Origin: an uncultured Clostridia bacterium
GTDB lineage: Bacteria > Bacillota > Clostridia > TANB77 > CAG-508
Length of the DNA: 64,000 nucleotides
Direction: 5' to 3'
Assembly (NCBI GenBank): GCA_944389475.1
Contig: CALXMM010000010.1
Location: 1 to 64,000 of the forward strand
Below the pieces are notes generated by a model. The model saw only the letters and a program-made list of their open reading frames with translations, was not told the origin of the DNA and did not search any database. A program made the translations under genes and the position numbers. Below, piece after piece: positions 26,794-35,742 of the stretch (position 1 is its first letter; every line of letters begins with the position of its first letter).

Positions 26794-27654
26794 ATGAAAA
26801 TAGCAAATGATTGGAAAGATTATGAAATATTGGATATGGCAAATGGAGAAAAATTAGAAAGATGGGGCAATATTTTTTTAGTAAGGCCTGATCCACAAAT
26901 AATTTGGAAAGAAAAATCATTTCCAAAGAAATGGGAAAATGCATATGGAGTATATAATAGGAGTAAAACAGGTGGAGGAAGTTGGAATTTTAAAAAGAAA
27001 GTTCCAGAGAGTTGGCAAATAAAATATAAAAATTTAACATTTAATGTTAAGCCAATGGGATTTAAACATACCGGACTTTTTCCAGAACAAGCAGTTAACT
27101 GGGACTGGATGATTAATAAAATAAAAAGTAGTAAAAGAAATATAAATGTTTTAAATTTATTTGCATATACTGGAGGAGCTACTGTTGCTTGTCTTTCTGC
27201 TGGAGCTTCGGTATGCCATGTGGATAGTTCTAAAGGAATGGTAAATTGGTCAAAAGAAAATGTTAATTCTTCTGGGTTAAAGGATAAGCCTGTTCGTTAT
27301 ATAGTTGATGATGTAGAAAAATTTGTTAATAGAGAAATAAGAAGAGGTCATAAATATGATGCTATTATAATGGATCCACCTTCATATGGAAGAGGCACAA
27401 AAGGAGAAGTATGGAGATTTGAGGATGATATAGCAGATTTGGTTAATTTGTGTACCAAAGTATTATCAGATAAGCCATTATTTTTCTTGATAAACTCATA
27501 TACTACTGGAATATCTGCTAAGGTTTTGGAGAATATTTTAAGACTTAATATAAAAAACAGTGGAAATTTTGAATCTGGTGAGATTGGATTACCAATGACT
27601 AATTCAAAATTAGTGCTTCCTTGTGGAATTTATGGAAGATGGGAGGAAGCATAA
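26794..27654 (+). CDS. RlmI/RlmK-like class I SAM rRNA methyltransferase
   Basis: The SAM site NLFAYTGGAT, an acidic strand end (VCHVDSSKGMV) and the catalytic MDPPSYGRG place it with 23S rRNA cytosine/guanine methyltransferases of the RlmI group. The N-terminus from residue 9 of the longest frame (MKIANDWKDYEIL) fits the family, and GAGGA lies 12 nt before that ATG (26794). Two in-frame ATGs at 26770 and 26782 have no better site, so the start is uncertain. The stop overlaps the next start (TAATG). The target base is not predictable. Confidence 0.82.
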   Translation: MKIANDWKDYEILDMANGEKLERWGNIFLVRPDPQIIWKEKSFPKKWENAYGVYNRSKTGGGSWNFKKKVPESWQIKYKNLTFNVKPMGFKHTGLFPEQAVNWDWMINKIKSSKRNINVLNLFAYTGGATVACLSAGASVCHVDSSKGMVNWSKENVNSSGLKDKPVRYIVDDVEKFVNREIRRGHKYDAIIMDPPSYGRGTKGEVWRFEDDIADLVNLCTKVLSDKPLFFLINSYTTGISAKVLENILRLNIKNSGNFESGEIGLPMTNSKLVLPCGIYGRWEEA

Positions 27655-28337
27655 TGCTTAAAATATTATATGAAGATAATCATATTATTGTTGTAGTAAA
27701 AGAGCCGGGTATTCCTTCACAAGCAGATAAAACGAAGGATGCAGACATGCTTACAATCATTAAACAATATTTGAAGGAGAAATATAATAAACCAGGTAAT
27801 GTTTATTTAGGATTAGTACATAGGCTAGATAGGTCTGTTGGAGGAGTAATGGTATTTGCTAAAACATCTAAGGCTGCTTCAAGATTAAGTGAGCAAGTAA
27901 GAGAAAAGCAATTTAGAAAAAATTATATTGCATTAGTAAAAGGAAAATTTAATAACCAAAAAGGAATTATGCAAGATTATTTGTTTAAAGATGAAAGAAT
28001 GAATAAATCTTTTGTAACTAGTAAAGAACATAAAAATGCTAAATTTTCAGAATTAGAATATGAAGTTATAAAATATGATGAAAGAACTAATATGAGTTTA
28101 GTAAAGATAGATTTAAAAACTGGTAGACATCATCAAATAAGGGTACAATTTTCTAGTAGGGGTCACAGTTTATGTGGAGATACTAAGTATGGAACAAGAA
28201 GTAGGAGTAAGCAATTAGCTTTGTGGGCATATAAATTAAGATTTTATCATCCAACAACTAAAGAAGAATTAGAATTTACTTGTTTACCAGAAACAGCAGG
28301 TGTTTGGAATATTTTAAAGGGTGTACATATTAAATAA
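27654..28337 (+). CDS. RluA-family 23S rRNA/tRNA pseudouridine synthase
   Basis: The 227-aa protein has the catalytic HRLDRSVGG motif, the N-terminal EDNHIIVVVKEPGIPSQ, and KTGRHHQIRVQFSSRGH typical of RluA/RluD-type enzymes, without an S4 domain. The ATG at 27654 overlaps the upstream stop by one base, and GGAGGAAG provides the ribosome binding site; a longer frame from 27621 is not needed. The overlap links two RNA-modification genes in one operon. The exact uridine is unknown. Confidence 0.9.
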   Translation: MLKILYEDNHIIVVVKEPGIPSQADKTKDADMLTIIKQYLKEKYNKPGNVYLGLVHRLDRSVGGVMVFAKTSKAASRLSEQVREKQFRKNYIALVKGKFNNQKGIMQDYLFKDERMNKSFVTSKEHKNAKFSELEYEVIKYDERTNMSLVKIDLKTGRHHQIRVQFSSRGHSLCGDTKYGTRSRSKQLALWAYKLRFYHPTTKEELEFTCLPETAGVWNILKGVHIK

Positions 28338-28351
28338 AATTAAAAAAATAA

Positions 28352-28398
28352 GGAGTTCAATTTATTAGACAAAACTTGTTTGATAGATTGAACTTTTT
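28352..28398 (+). terminator. Terminator after the pseudouridine synthase gene
   Basis: A long imperfect hairpin: AGTTCAAT (28354-28361) pairs with ATTGAACT (28387-28394), with a wobble-containing inner stem, followed by T6. Confidence 0.8.
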
Positions 28399-28539
28399 TG
28401 TATGTGAAAATTGTATATTTATTGGTGAACGAGATATTTAAAATTTTCACATATGCAAAAGATATTTTTACAAATAAAAATAAAACAAAATTTTTTTTAA
28501 AATTATAATTATTTTAGAAAGAAGAAAGGAGAAGTAAGA

Positions 28540-29145
28540 GTGATAGAAGCAATTTGTAATTCATTAACAAAGAAAATAATACAATCAGTTGATGGATATG
28601 ATGAAAGTAAAGCAGATGAAATTAATTATGGATTGCAGTTATTAATTGGAGAAGTGCCAAAGTTTTTTATAATTTTACTTTTAGCATTTTTGTTACATAT
28701 GTTTAAACTTACTTTAATTTCTTTTTTTATTATTTTGCCATATCGAGCTTTTTCAGGGGGGTTTCACTTGCACACACATCTTGGTTGCATTGTTGTTACA
28801 AGTTTATTGTATATAGGAACACCATATTTAGCAAGTATATTAAATTTTAATGATACTATTAAATATATTTTAATTTCAATTACATTTATATTTAGTTTTG
28901 CCATGATTGCCAAATATGCTCCAGCAGACACTGAAAATGTTCCTGTATTGCAAAAAAAGGAAAGAAGAAAACGTAAGATATGGTCATTTGTAATTGCTGG
29001 TGTGGAATTAGTAATTGCAATATTTATTCCATATAAAGTAGTTTCTAATATGATAATTATTGGAATATTAGTACAAACACTAACATTAACAAGATTAGCA
29101 TATAAGATTACTAAAAATAAATATGGATATGAAGTATATGGGTAG
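28540..29145 (+). CDS. agrB: AgrB-like autoinducer-processing membrane peptidase
   Basis: AgrB cuts the AgrD pro-peptide and forms its thiolactone ring. The 201-aa protein has about five hydrophobic segments and the family motif RAFSGGFHLHTHLGC, with catalytic His76 and Cys83 spaced as in staphylococcal AgrB. YAPADTENVP is also family-typical. A GTG start at 28540 follows AAAGGAG. TATAAT at 28504-28509 may be the -10, but no good -35 is seen. agrD starts 52 nt downstream; agrC and agrA lie convergently beyond it. Confidence 0.93.
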   Translation: MIEAICNSLTKKIIQSVDGYDESKADEINYGLQLLIGEVPKFFIILLLAFLLHMFKLTLISFFIILPYRAFSGGFHLHTHLGCIVVTSLLYIGTPYLASILNFNDTIKYILISITFIFSFAMIAKYAPADTENVPVLQKKERRKRKIWSFVIAGVELVIAIFIPYKVVSNMIIIGILVQTLTLTRLAYKITKNKYGYEVYG

Positions 29146-29197
29146 TAATTGAGGGAAACCTCTTACTATATAAATTTTCACAAAGGAGGCATATATC

Positions 29198-29317
29198 ATG
29201 TTAAAATTCTTAGCAAGATTAGCTGAAAAATATGCTAAATCATCTAACACAGCATGTTTATTATTAGGATTTATTCATCAACCAAAGATGCCTGTTAGCA
29301 TGATAAAAAAAGACTAA
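29198..29317 (+). CDS. agrD: AgrD-like cyclic autoinducer pro-peptide
   Basis: A 39-residue frame with AAAGGAGG 8-9 nt before the ATG. It has the AgrD layout: an amphipathic basic leader (MLKFLARLAEKYAK), a Cys-bearing core (SSNTACLLLGFI) and the recognition tail HQPKMPVS, which matches tails such as HQPKVP of clostridial AgrD peptides. The sole Cys would form the thiolactone. If cleavage falls before HQP, the ring is Cys plus six residues, larger than the usual five-residue ring. The mature sequence is inferred, not known. Confidence 0.88.
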   Translation: MLKFLARLAEKYAKSSNTACLLLGFIHQPKMPVSMIKKD

Positions 29318-29353
29318 AAACATAATACTAATCAAGTAAACGACAAACAAAAG

Positions 29354-29387
29354 AAAAATACCTATTTTTTAATAGGTATTTTTTTAT
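29354..29387. terminator. Bidirectional terminator between agrD and agrC
   Basis: A 13-bp stem (29354-29366 with 29371-29383) with A and T tracts at either side. It serves agrBD on the plus strand, and overlaps the last codons and stop of agrC on the minus strand. Confidence 0.85.
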
Positions 29388-30759
29388 CTTGAAGTTTATT
29401 TAAGATTTTTTGAGGTAAATATATTTCTAATTGTTGTTTAAATAATTCATCATCTTTACTTGTATAAATTGCAAGATTATCATGTTTCTTTAATATTTTA
29501 TTAACTTCCCATAATCCAAGTCCTGTATTATGAGGTTTAGTAGAATATGATTTTTCAAAAATTTTATATGTATCAATATCTTTATCTTTGTATGTATTTT
29601 CTACAATTACTAATTGTCTATTTTTTCTATGGTCCATTATAAATCTAACGCTAATATATTTTTTCTCACATTCTTGTGCAGCTTCTATACTATTATCCAA
29701 TAATATACCTAAAATTCTAGTAAGTTCGTAAGTATCTATATTTAGTGAATTTAAATCTAAAAATACTCCAAGTTCAATCTTAATGTTTTTAGCACTGGCT
29801 TTTGTATATTTATCGGCTAAAATTGCATATATTGAAGGATTATTAATTGTTTCCGGATTTAATGCTGCCAAATTATTAAGATTATCACATTCTTTAAATA
29901 CTGATTTATAATATTTGCTAAGTCCATCCATATCTTTTGCTGTTATATAACCGCCAATACCATTCATAATATTATTGAAATCATGTTTAAAAGCACGTAT
30001 ATTATCATACAATACTTTTAATGTATTGTTATATAGTTTTAAATTTTTTATATCTCTATTTGCAATTTCTAATTGCTTAGTTTTTACAATATTAAACAAA
30101 CTTACAAAGAAATATGCTATTAGACTTATCATGCTTAAAAGTATAACAAAATTTGGTAGTATATTGTTATATAATGTTGAAATATATAATTGTAAAAATA
30201 CAGTTATGAAACCTAAAATAATTGTTGCTAAAATAGTAATAGTGTCTTTCCTATTAATATTTTTGAATAATGTAATGTTAACATTAAACTTTTTTAATAA
30301 TTTTAATAGGATAAACAAACAAATATATACAATTATCATAAATAAAATTGTATATATAGGATAATTCATGTATTCAGAGTATGGTTTCCAAAACATTAAT
30401 GTGTATATTTGGGTTGATAGCATTTCAAATAGTACTGTTAATAAATATTGAATACTAACTCCTATAAAAGATTCAATAATTTTACCTTCTAAAAATACTT
30501 TAAAAGAAACTATAAAAAACAAAATATTAAATATTGTGTTATATGGTAATGGAATTAAAAATCTACTAAATATTCCAGAAATAGTTAGAACAAGAATACT
30601 CATAAATTTTCTTTTCGTAGATGGATTTTTATCAAAAAGAATTACAAATAAATTTGTATAGATATAAGATTCTATAATGAAAAATGGAATATTTATAATA
30701 CTAATTAACATTTCGTTGGGGCTCATCAAACCCGCTGTAATCTTTTGTAAAATATTCAT
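29362..30759 (-). CDS. agrC: AgrC-like sensor histidine kinase
   Basis: A 465-aa protein with six to seven membrane helices in residues 1-230. The cytoplasmic kinase follows, with the phospho-acceptor in FKHDFNNIMNGIGGY (His259), an N-box LLDNSIEAAQEC and the ATP-lid GLGLWEV. This is the GHKL (HPK10) type used for peptide signals. The start at 30759 has GGAGG about 12 nt upstream and overlaps agrA by 59 nt; an ATG at 30726 (MSPNEM) is an alternative. It should sense the AgrD product and phosphorylate AgrA. Confidence 0.9.
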   Translation of the reverse strand: MNILQKITAGLMSPNEMLISIINIPFFIIESYIYTNLFVILFDKNPSTKRKFMSILVLTISGIFSRFLIPLPYNTIFNILFFIVSFKVFLEGKIIESFIGVSIQYLLTVLFEMLSTQIYTLMFWKPYSEYMNYPIYTILFMIIVYICLFILLKLLKKFNVNITLFKNINRKDTITILATIILGFITVFLQLYISTLYNNILPNFVILLSMISLIAYFFVSLFNIVKTKQLEIANRDIKNLKLYNNTLKVLYDNIRAFKHDFNNIMNGIGGYITAKDMDGLSKYYKSVFKECDNLNNLAALNPETINNPSIYAILADKYTKASAKNIKIELGVFLDLNSLNIDTYELTRILGILLDNSIEAAQECEKKYISVRFIMDHRKNRQLVIVENTYKDKDIDTYKIFEKSYSTKPHNTGLGLWEVNKILKKHDNLAIYTSKDDELFKQQLEIYLPQKILNKLQDKKIPIKK

Positions 30760-31456
30760 AATTATCTACAACCTCCATTAAATTGTTTTTATATTTTGGA
30801 CCAATAGGGCAAACGTCATTATTATATAAACAAATACAATTCCTAATAGTATCTATATTGCTAATAGCATTTATATTTACAATATAAGATTTATGGCATC
30901 TCACAAAATTTTTAGGCAAAGTACTTTCAATTTTATTAAAAGCCACATAAGAAGAATAATCTTGATATGGCGTATGATAAATAAGCTTCATATTATTCTT
31001 TTTAATATAAAGGATATCATTTTCTTTAATTAACATTTGGGAATTACCGACTTTAATAAAATTTGATACGCTAGATTTGATATCTTCAAATAGTCTAGAT
31101 ATAGTTAATTCAAGTCTTTCGGATACAAAAGGTTTTGGAATATAATCAAATGTTTTATATTTATAAGCAACCAGAGCATATTCCAAATGACCAGTAGTGA
31201 AAATTATATAGATATCTTTATTTTTCTTTCGGATTCTTTCAGCAATATCCAAACCAGTTAACTTTGATTTCAAATTTATATCAAGAAACAATACATCTGT
31301 ATTGTTGTTATTCACATAATTAAATAAGTCATTTGCATTATCACATTTATATGAAATTGTGGCAGCGTAATCATTTTTTATAAAAATATTTTCTAGCATT
31401 TGAGATAATTTGTTTAAAATATTTCGATTATCATCACATAAAACAAAATTTAACAT
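30701..31456 (-). CDS. agrA: AgrA-like LytTR response regulator
   Basis: The receiver domain has the acidic pair CDD (7-9), phospho-Asp59 in LFLDINL, TTGH and the Lys of IPKPF. The LytTR DNA-binding domain follows from about residue 140 (ILYIKKNNMKLIYHT, FVRCHKSYIVN). The ATG at 31456 is chosen because TAGGAG lies 8 nt upstream; a longer frame starts 14 codons earlier without a site. It is transcribed before agrC and presumably controls agrBD and other targets; no direct-repeat AgrA box was identified with confidence. Confidence 0.92.
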   Translation of the reverse strand: MLNFVLCDDNRNILNKLSQMLENIFIKNDYAATISYKCDNANDLFNYVNNNNTDVLFLDINLKSKLTGLDIAERIRKKNKDIYIIFTTGHLEYALVAYKYKTFDYIPKPFVSERLELTISRLFEDIKSSVSNFIKVGNSQMLIKENDILYIKKNNMKLIYHTPYQDYSSYVAFNKIESTLPKNFVRCHKSYIVNINAISNIDTIRNCICLYNNDVCPIGPKYKNNLMEVVDNYEYFTKDYSGFDEPQRNVN

Positions 31457-31493
31457 ATCTTCATCTCCTAAATAATATAATTTATTAAATAGA

Positions 31494-31521
31494 ATCATAT
31501 TGAATTAACAATATTTGACAA
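31494..31521 (-). promoter_or_regulatory. Promoter of agrA-agrC
   Basis: On the minus strand TTGTCA (31516-31521), a 16-nt spacer and TATGAT (31494-31499), 37 nt before the ATG. Confidence 0.55.
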
Positions 31522-31625
31522 GAAAATATCAAATTAGACGATTACCTATATTTTCCAATAGCAATACAAATATAATCTAAAAATTCGATAATGTCAATAT
31601 GAAAAAATAATATTGGAGGTTTAAA

Positions 31626-32435
31626 ATGATAAAAATTTTCGACAAAAAAATACTTTTTTCGATATGTGCTATAATTTTAATTTTTTTATTAGTTTTTACA
31701 ATATATAAAGGAAATGAAACCGTATATACAAACGGAAGTAGTTTAAACAATAAAAAAATAGGTTGGGGAATAAAAAGAGAAAAGGACCATAAAAGACCGG
31801 ATGTAGGAAAAGAAAATGCTGAGTTGATGGAAAAATATGATGGTATATACATTGGAAATGCAGATAAAAAGTATATATATCTTACTTTCGATGAAGGTTA
31901 TGAAGCCGGATACACGGAGAAAATATTGGATGTTTTAAAGGAAAATGATGTTAAAGCAACATTTTTCATAACAGCACATTATTTAAACACAGCAGAAGAA
32001 TTAGTAAAAAGAATGATTGATGAGGGGCATATAGTAGGAAATCATACAGTAAACCATAAAAGCTTACCAGATATATCGGATGAAGAAATAAAAGAAGAGG
32101 TTATGAAATTACATCAATCAATATATGAAAAAATGGGATATGAAATGAAATATATTAGACCACCAAAAGGAGAATATAGTGAAAGAACATTGGCAATAAC
32201 AAAAGAGCTGGGATATACAAATGTAATGTGGACATTTGGATACTTAGATTATGATGAGAATAAACAAAAAGGAACGGAATATGCAAAGAAAATAATATTG
32301 GATAATTTACATAATGGTGAAATCATGCTATTGCATGGAAATTCAAAAGATAATGCCAATGTTCTTGATAGTGTTATAAAAGAAGCCAAAGCAGAAGGAT
32401 ATGAATTTAAGTCACTTGATGAATTTGAAAGATAA
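31626..32435 (+). CDS. PdaA-like polysaccharide deacetylase
   Basis: A 269-aa protein with an N-terminal membrane anchor (about 10-26). The NodB domain shows YLTFDEGYEAGYT, FFITAHYL, the metal-binding NHTVNHKSLP and RPPKGEYSERT. The TFDEGYE form and the preceding region match PdaA, the peptidoglycan N-acetylmuramic acid deacetylase that starts muramic delta-lactam formation in spore cortex. TTGGAGGT precedes the ATG. yqfC and yqfD, also sporulation genes, follow. Confidence 0.88.
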   Translation: MIKIFDKKILFSICAIILIFLLVFTIYKGNETVYTNGSSLNNKKIGWGIKREKDHKRPDVGKENAELMEKYDGIYIGNADKKYIYLTFDEGYEAGYTEKILDVLKENDVKATFFITAHYLNTAEELVKRMIDEGHIVGNHTVNHKSLPDISDEEIKEEVMKLHQSIYEKMGYEMKYIRPPKGEYSERTLAITKELGYTNVMWTFGYLDYDENKQKGTEYAKKIILDNLHNGEIMLLHGNSKDNANVLDSVIKEAKAEGYEFKSLDEFER

Positions 32436-32445
32436 TTACAACTAA

Positions 32446-32515
32446 TAAACTAATTTAAAACTTTTATTAATTCGCTTTGAAATTGTGATAGAACACAACT
32501 AAATAAATTAGTTTA
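32446..32515. repeat. Inverted repeat in the pdaA-yqfC gap
   Basis: A 12-bp perfect inverted repeat: TAAACTAATTTA at 32446-32457 and its complement at 32504-32515, 46 nt apart. It could form a long-loop hairpin at the end of the pdaA-like transcript or hold operator half-sites. Confidence 0.4.
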
Positions 32516-32526
32516 AACTTAAAGGA

Positions 32527-32814
32527 GTGAGAAAAATAAAAAATACAAGAAATAAGATAGAAAGAATATTAGAATTGCCAAGGGAAGTCACCACAAATAT
32601 ACCAAAAATAACTATAATTGGATTTGATCAATTAATGATTGAAAATTATAAAGGAGTTATAGAATATGAGGAATATTTAATAAAAATTAATACTTCAATA
32701 GGAATAGTAATTATAGAAGGAACCAAAATGAGTTTAAATCAAATAAATGAAAATGATGTGTTAATAAGTGGAGATATCTCTAAAATATATCTTGAAAATA
32801 CCGAGGAGGAGTAA
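32527..32814 (+). CDS. yqfC: Sporulation protein YqfC
   Basis: A 95-aa YabP/YqfC-family protein: ELPREVTTNIPKITIIG, then YKGVIEYEEYLIKI and ISGDISKIYLE near the end. In Bacillus it is a mother-cell sporulation gene next to yqfD, as here. The GTG at 32527 is inside the ribosome binding region AAAGGAGTGA with no spacing; the ATA at 32536, in the same frame, is spaced better. yqfD starts 6 nt after the stop. Confidence 0.9.
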   Translation: MRKIKNTRNKIERILELPREVTTNIPKITIIGFDQLMIENYKGVIEYEEYLIKINTSIGIVIIEGTKMSLNQINENDVLISGDISKIYLENTEEE

Positions 32815-32820
32815 AATATT

Positions 32821-34008
32821 GTGCTTACTAAAAAGATGGAAGGTTATTTAAAAGGATATGTAAATATACATATAGAGGGCTATTTTATAGAACGATTTAT
32901 TAATATGTGCAGATTGCAAAATATATATTTATGGAATATCCAAAAAAAGAATGATATATATTTAACTACTAATGTTGGAATTAAAGATTTTAAGAAAATA
33001 AAAAGAATAGCTCGTAAAACTAAATGTAAAGTAGGTATAGAAAAGAAGAAGGGTATACCATTTTTGGTGAATAGATATAGGAAGAGAAAAATATTTATTA
33101 TAATGATGATTCTTATTTTTCTTGCTTTATTTGTGTTATCAAAATTTATTTGGAATATAGAAATAAAAATAACAGGAGATAACTTAACAGAAGAAGATAT
33201 TTTAAGTTCGTTAAATGAAAACGGACTTTTTATAGGCGAAAACAAGAATAAAGTTGATGTAAAAGAGATAATTAATAATATTAGATTAAAAAGAAATGAT
33301 ATAGCTTGGATAGGAATAGAACTAAAGGGAACTAATGCAATTGTAAGTGTAGTAGAGGCAGAGGCTAAGCCCGAGATTGTAAATGAAAATGACTACTGCA
33401 ATATAGTATCAAATAAGGAAGGAAAAATCGTAAAGATAAATGCTAATACTGGAACAGCAATGGTAAAGCCGGGGGATGTTGTAAAAGAAGGAACTTTATT
33501 AATTGCTGGATGGATGGAAGGCAAGTATACAGGTACAAGATTTGTTAGGGCTTCAGGAGATATAGAAGCAGAAGTATGGTATACGGAAAAAGCAACTGTA
33601 AATTTAAAAGAAACTAAAATGGAAAAAACAGGCAACGAGGAAAAAAAATATGCATTAAATATAAATAATTTTAGAATAAATTTGTATAAAAGACTTTCAA
33701 ATTTTGAAAAATATGATACAATATACTCAACAAAAAAATTAAAAATATTTTCAAATTTCTATATACCCGTAGAGTTAATCGAATGTAATAATTTTGAAAT
33801 AAAAGAATATGAGGTTAATTATACGGAAGAAGAGGCAAAAGAAGAAGCAAAGAAAAGAGCCGAAGAAAAATTGAATGAGAAAATAACGAACAAAGACAAT
33901 ATAAATAATATATCAGTAAATTACAATATAAAAGATAATGTAGTAGAGGCTGAAGTAACATATGAAGTATTTGAAAATATAGGGACTAATGAAAAAATAG
34001 TATTTTGA
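32821..34008 (+). CDS. yqfD: Sporulation protein YqfD
   Basis: A 395-aa protein matching YqfD: an N-terminal soluble domain (GYVNIHIEGYFIERFINMC), a membrane helix at about 94-112, and an outer region with WIGIELKGTNAIVSVVEA, PGDVVKEGTLLIAG and a charged coiled coil (about 335-365). In Bacillus it is a stage IV sporulation protein made in the mother cell. The GTG start at 32821 has GAGGAG 9-10 nt upstream. Confidence 0.92.
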   Translation: MLTKKMEGYLKGYVNIHIEGYFIERFINMCRLQNIYLWNIQKKNDIYLTTNVGIKDFKKIKRIARKTKCKVGIEKKKGIPFLVNRYRKRKIFIIMMILIFLALFVLSKFIWNIEIKITGDNLTEEDILSSLNENGLFIGENKNKVDVKEIINNIRLKRNDIAWIGIELKGTNAIVSVVEAEAKPEIVNENDYCNIVSNKEGKIVKINANTGTAMVKPGDVVKEGTLLIAGWMEGKYTGTRFVRASGDIEAEVWYTEKATVNLKETKMEKTGNEEKKYALNINNFRINLYKRLSNFEKYDTIYSTKKLKIFSNFYIPVELIECNNFEIKEYEVNYTEEEAKEEAKKRAEEKLNEKITNKDNINNISVNYNIKDNVVEAEVTYEVFENIGTNEKIVF

Positions 34009-34021
34009 AAGGATGATTAAC

Positions 34022-35239
34022 ATGGAGCAAAGAAGTCTTAGAGTAGTTAGTACAAACAAGAATTTTTTTACAAAATTAACAAATACTATAAGTAGATTAT
34101 TAATACCAACAAAAGTTGGAATTAATGGATTAATGATTTCTATAAAAAGAAATAGTTTATTAAAAGCATTCGAAGCATATCAAAAAGAAACCAAAGATGA
34201 AGTAAAAAAAGATAATTTATCTAAAAAATATGAAGATGCATATACTTTATATCTTGAAGCAATAGATAAATATATTATGGATTCAATTTATAAAAAAGTA
34301 AAAAATGACACAGCTACTGAATTCGAAAAAAATGCACTTTCGAATTATTATGAAATTATACATCTTAAACAAACAGAGTATTTAGAATATAAATATAAAA
34401 AGCAACAATATTTATTACAATTAGACTATCAAACATTAAAAACAGAAGAAAATAAAATTCTTCCTAGATACGAAAGATTTTATAGTGTAAAAATAGAACA
34501 ACTTTACAAAGGAGTTTTAAAGCACTATTCTATTCAACTTGCAGATAATTTAACATATCAAGACAAAAAGATTATTTATGATAAAATATTCGATTTATTA
34601 GAAAGTTATATAACAGATGTATTACCAATTAAACTTAAATTAGATGATACAAATATGTATAAAAATATAATTTCACAATATGAGAAATTTGACAGATTTA
34701 CAGTTGGAAAATTAGATATAATAGATACAATAGAAAAAAGGATGATTTTACTTGGAATAAGTAGACAATTATTCACACATAGTTTACCTTTAGTTGTAGC
34801 AGAGCAATGTTATATTAAAATCTTAAAAGACTTAAGAGAAATTCTTGTAACAACAACTATTGCTAACAAAAGAGAAGCAGCTTATAAATTATTAATAGAG
34901 TTAATAGAAGACTATAACATTAGGCTTCTTTCTACTAAGATTTATTGGGACAAACCATCAGATAGAGAAGAATATAAATTATTCTGGAATGAATATAAAA
35001 GATTACAAAAAGATAAAGAATCAAATATAGAAGAATATGAAAAGCAAAAACAAATATTATTTTTAAGAGCAGATTTAAAGAAATTAGAAGCAGCTAAACG
35101 AGATTATAGTAAGATAATTAAATTCTATAAGAATAAATTAGTAGAATTGGGTGCAATGAGAGAATTGAAAGATAAATGTAAAACTTCAGAAAAAATATAT
35201 TCAGGATTCAAAAGACAAGAAAAAAAAGAGATTGGGTAA
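34022..35239 (+). CDS. Protein of unknown function in the yqfD-ybeY interval
   Basis: A 405-aa, Lys/Tyr/Glu-rich, largely helical protein without membrane helices or recognised motifs. It has coiled-coil-like stretches (KKYEDAYTLYLEAIDKYIM, EYEKQKQILFLRADLKKLE). The ATG at 34022 is chosen because AAAGGA lies 8 nt upstream; an ATG nine bases earlier overlaps that site. In many Firmicutes this interval holds phoH and a PgpH-type HD hydrolase; here neither is present. It probably shares a transcript with yqfD (13 nt) and ybeY (24 nt). No function is proposed. Confidence 0.7.
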   Translation: MEQRSLRVVSTNKNFFTKLTNTISRLLIPTKVGINGLMISIKRNSLLKAFEAYQKETKDEVKKDNLSKKYEDAYTLYLEAIDKYIMDSIYKKVKNDTATEFEKNALSNYYEIIHLKQTEYLEYKYKKQQYLLQLDYQTLKTEENKILPRYERFYSVKIEQLYKGVLKHYSIQLADNLTYQDKKIIYDKIFDLLESYITDVLPIKLKLDDTNMYKNIISQYEKFDRFTVGKLDIIDTIEKRMILLGISRQLFTHSLPLVVAEQCYIKILKDLREILVTTTIANKREAAYKLLIELIEDYNIRLLSTKIYWDKPSDREEYKLFWNEYKRLQKDKESNIEEYEKQKQILFLRADLKKLEAAKRDYSKIIKFYKNKLVELGAMRELKDKCKTSEKIYSGFKRQEKKEIG

Positions 35240-35263
35240 ACATATAGAAAGGATATAAAAATA

Positions 35264-35740
35264 ATGAAGTATGCAGATATAGAATTTTTAAATGTAGAAC
35301 CTAATGAAATGTATTCTACTTTAACTCAAAGAGTTATTAATAAATGTTTTGAAACTGAAGATTTATTAGATAAAAATATTACTATAAGTATTATTTATAC
35401 AACACCTATGGATATTCAAAAATATAATAAAGAATATAGGAATATAGATAGAGCAACAGATGTTTTATCTTTTCCTATGTTCGAAAAGGAAGAAGTAGAA
35501 AAAATACAAAAAGATGGAAGTATAGTACCAGATGTATTAGGAGATATTATAATTAACTTAAGTCAGGTTAAAATGCAGGCAGATGAATATGGCCATAGTT
35601 TCGAAAGAGAATTAGCATATATGTTAGTTCACGGTTTTTATCATTTAATGGGATATGACCATATAAAAGAAGATGATAAAAAAGTAATGAGAGAAAAGGA
35701 AGAAAAAGTGCTAAAAGATTTAAATATTAATAGGGAGTAA
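35264..35740 (+). CDS. ybeY: Endoribonuclease YbeY
   Basis: YbeY matures the 16S rRNA 3' end and aids ribosome quality control. The zinc motif HGFYHLMGYDH is intact, and DRATDVLSFPM and LGDIIINLSQV are family landmarks. Length 158 aa is typical. GAAAGGA lies 13 nt upstream of the ATG. dgkA begins 2 nt after the stop. Confidence 0.94.
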   Translation: MKYADIEFLNVEPNEMYSTLTQRVINKCFETEDLLDKNITISIIYTTPMDIQKYNKEYRNIDRATDVLSFPMFEKEEVEKIQKDGSIVPDVLGDIIINLSQVKMQADEYGHSFERELAYMLVHGFYHLMGYDHIKEDDKKVMREKEEKVLKDLNINRE

Positions 35741-35742
35741 TT

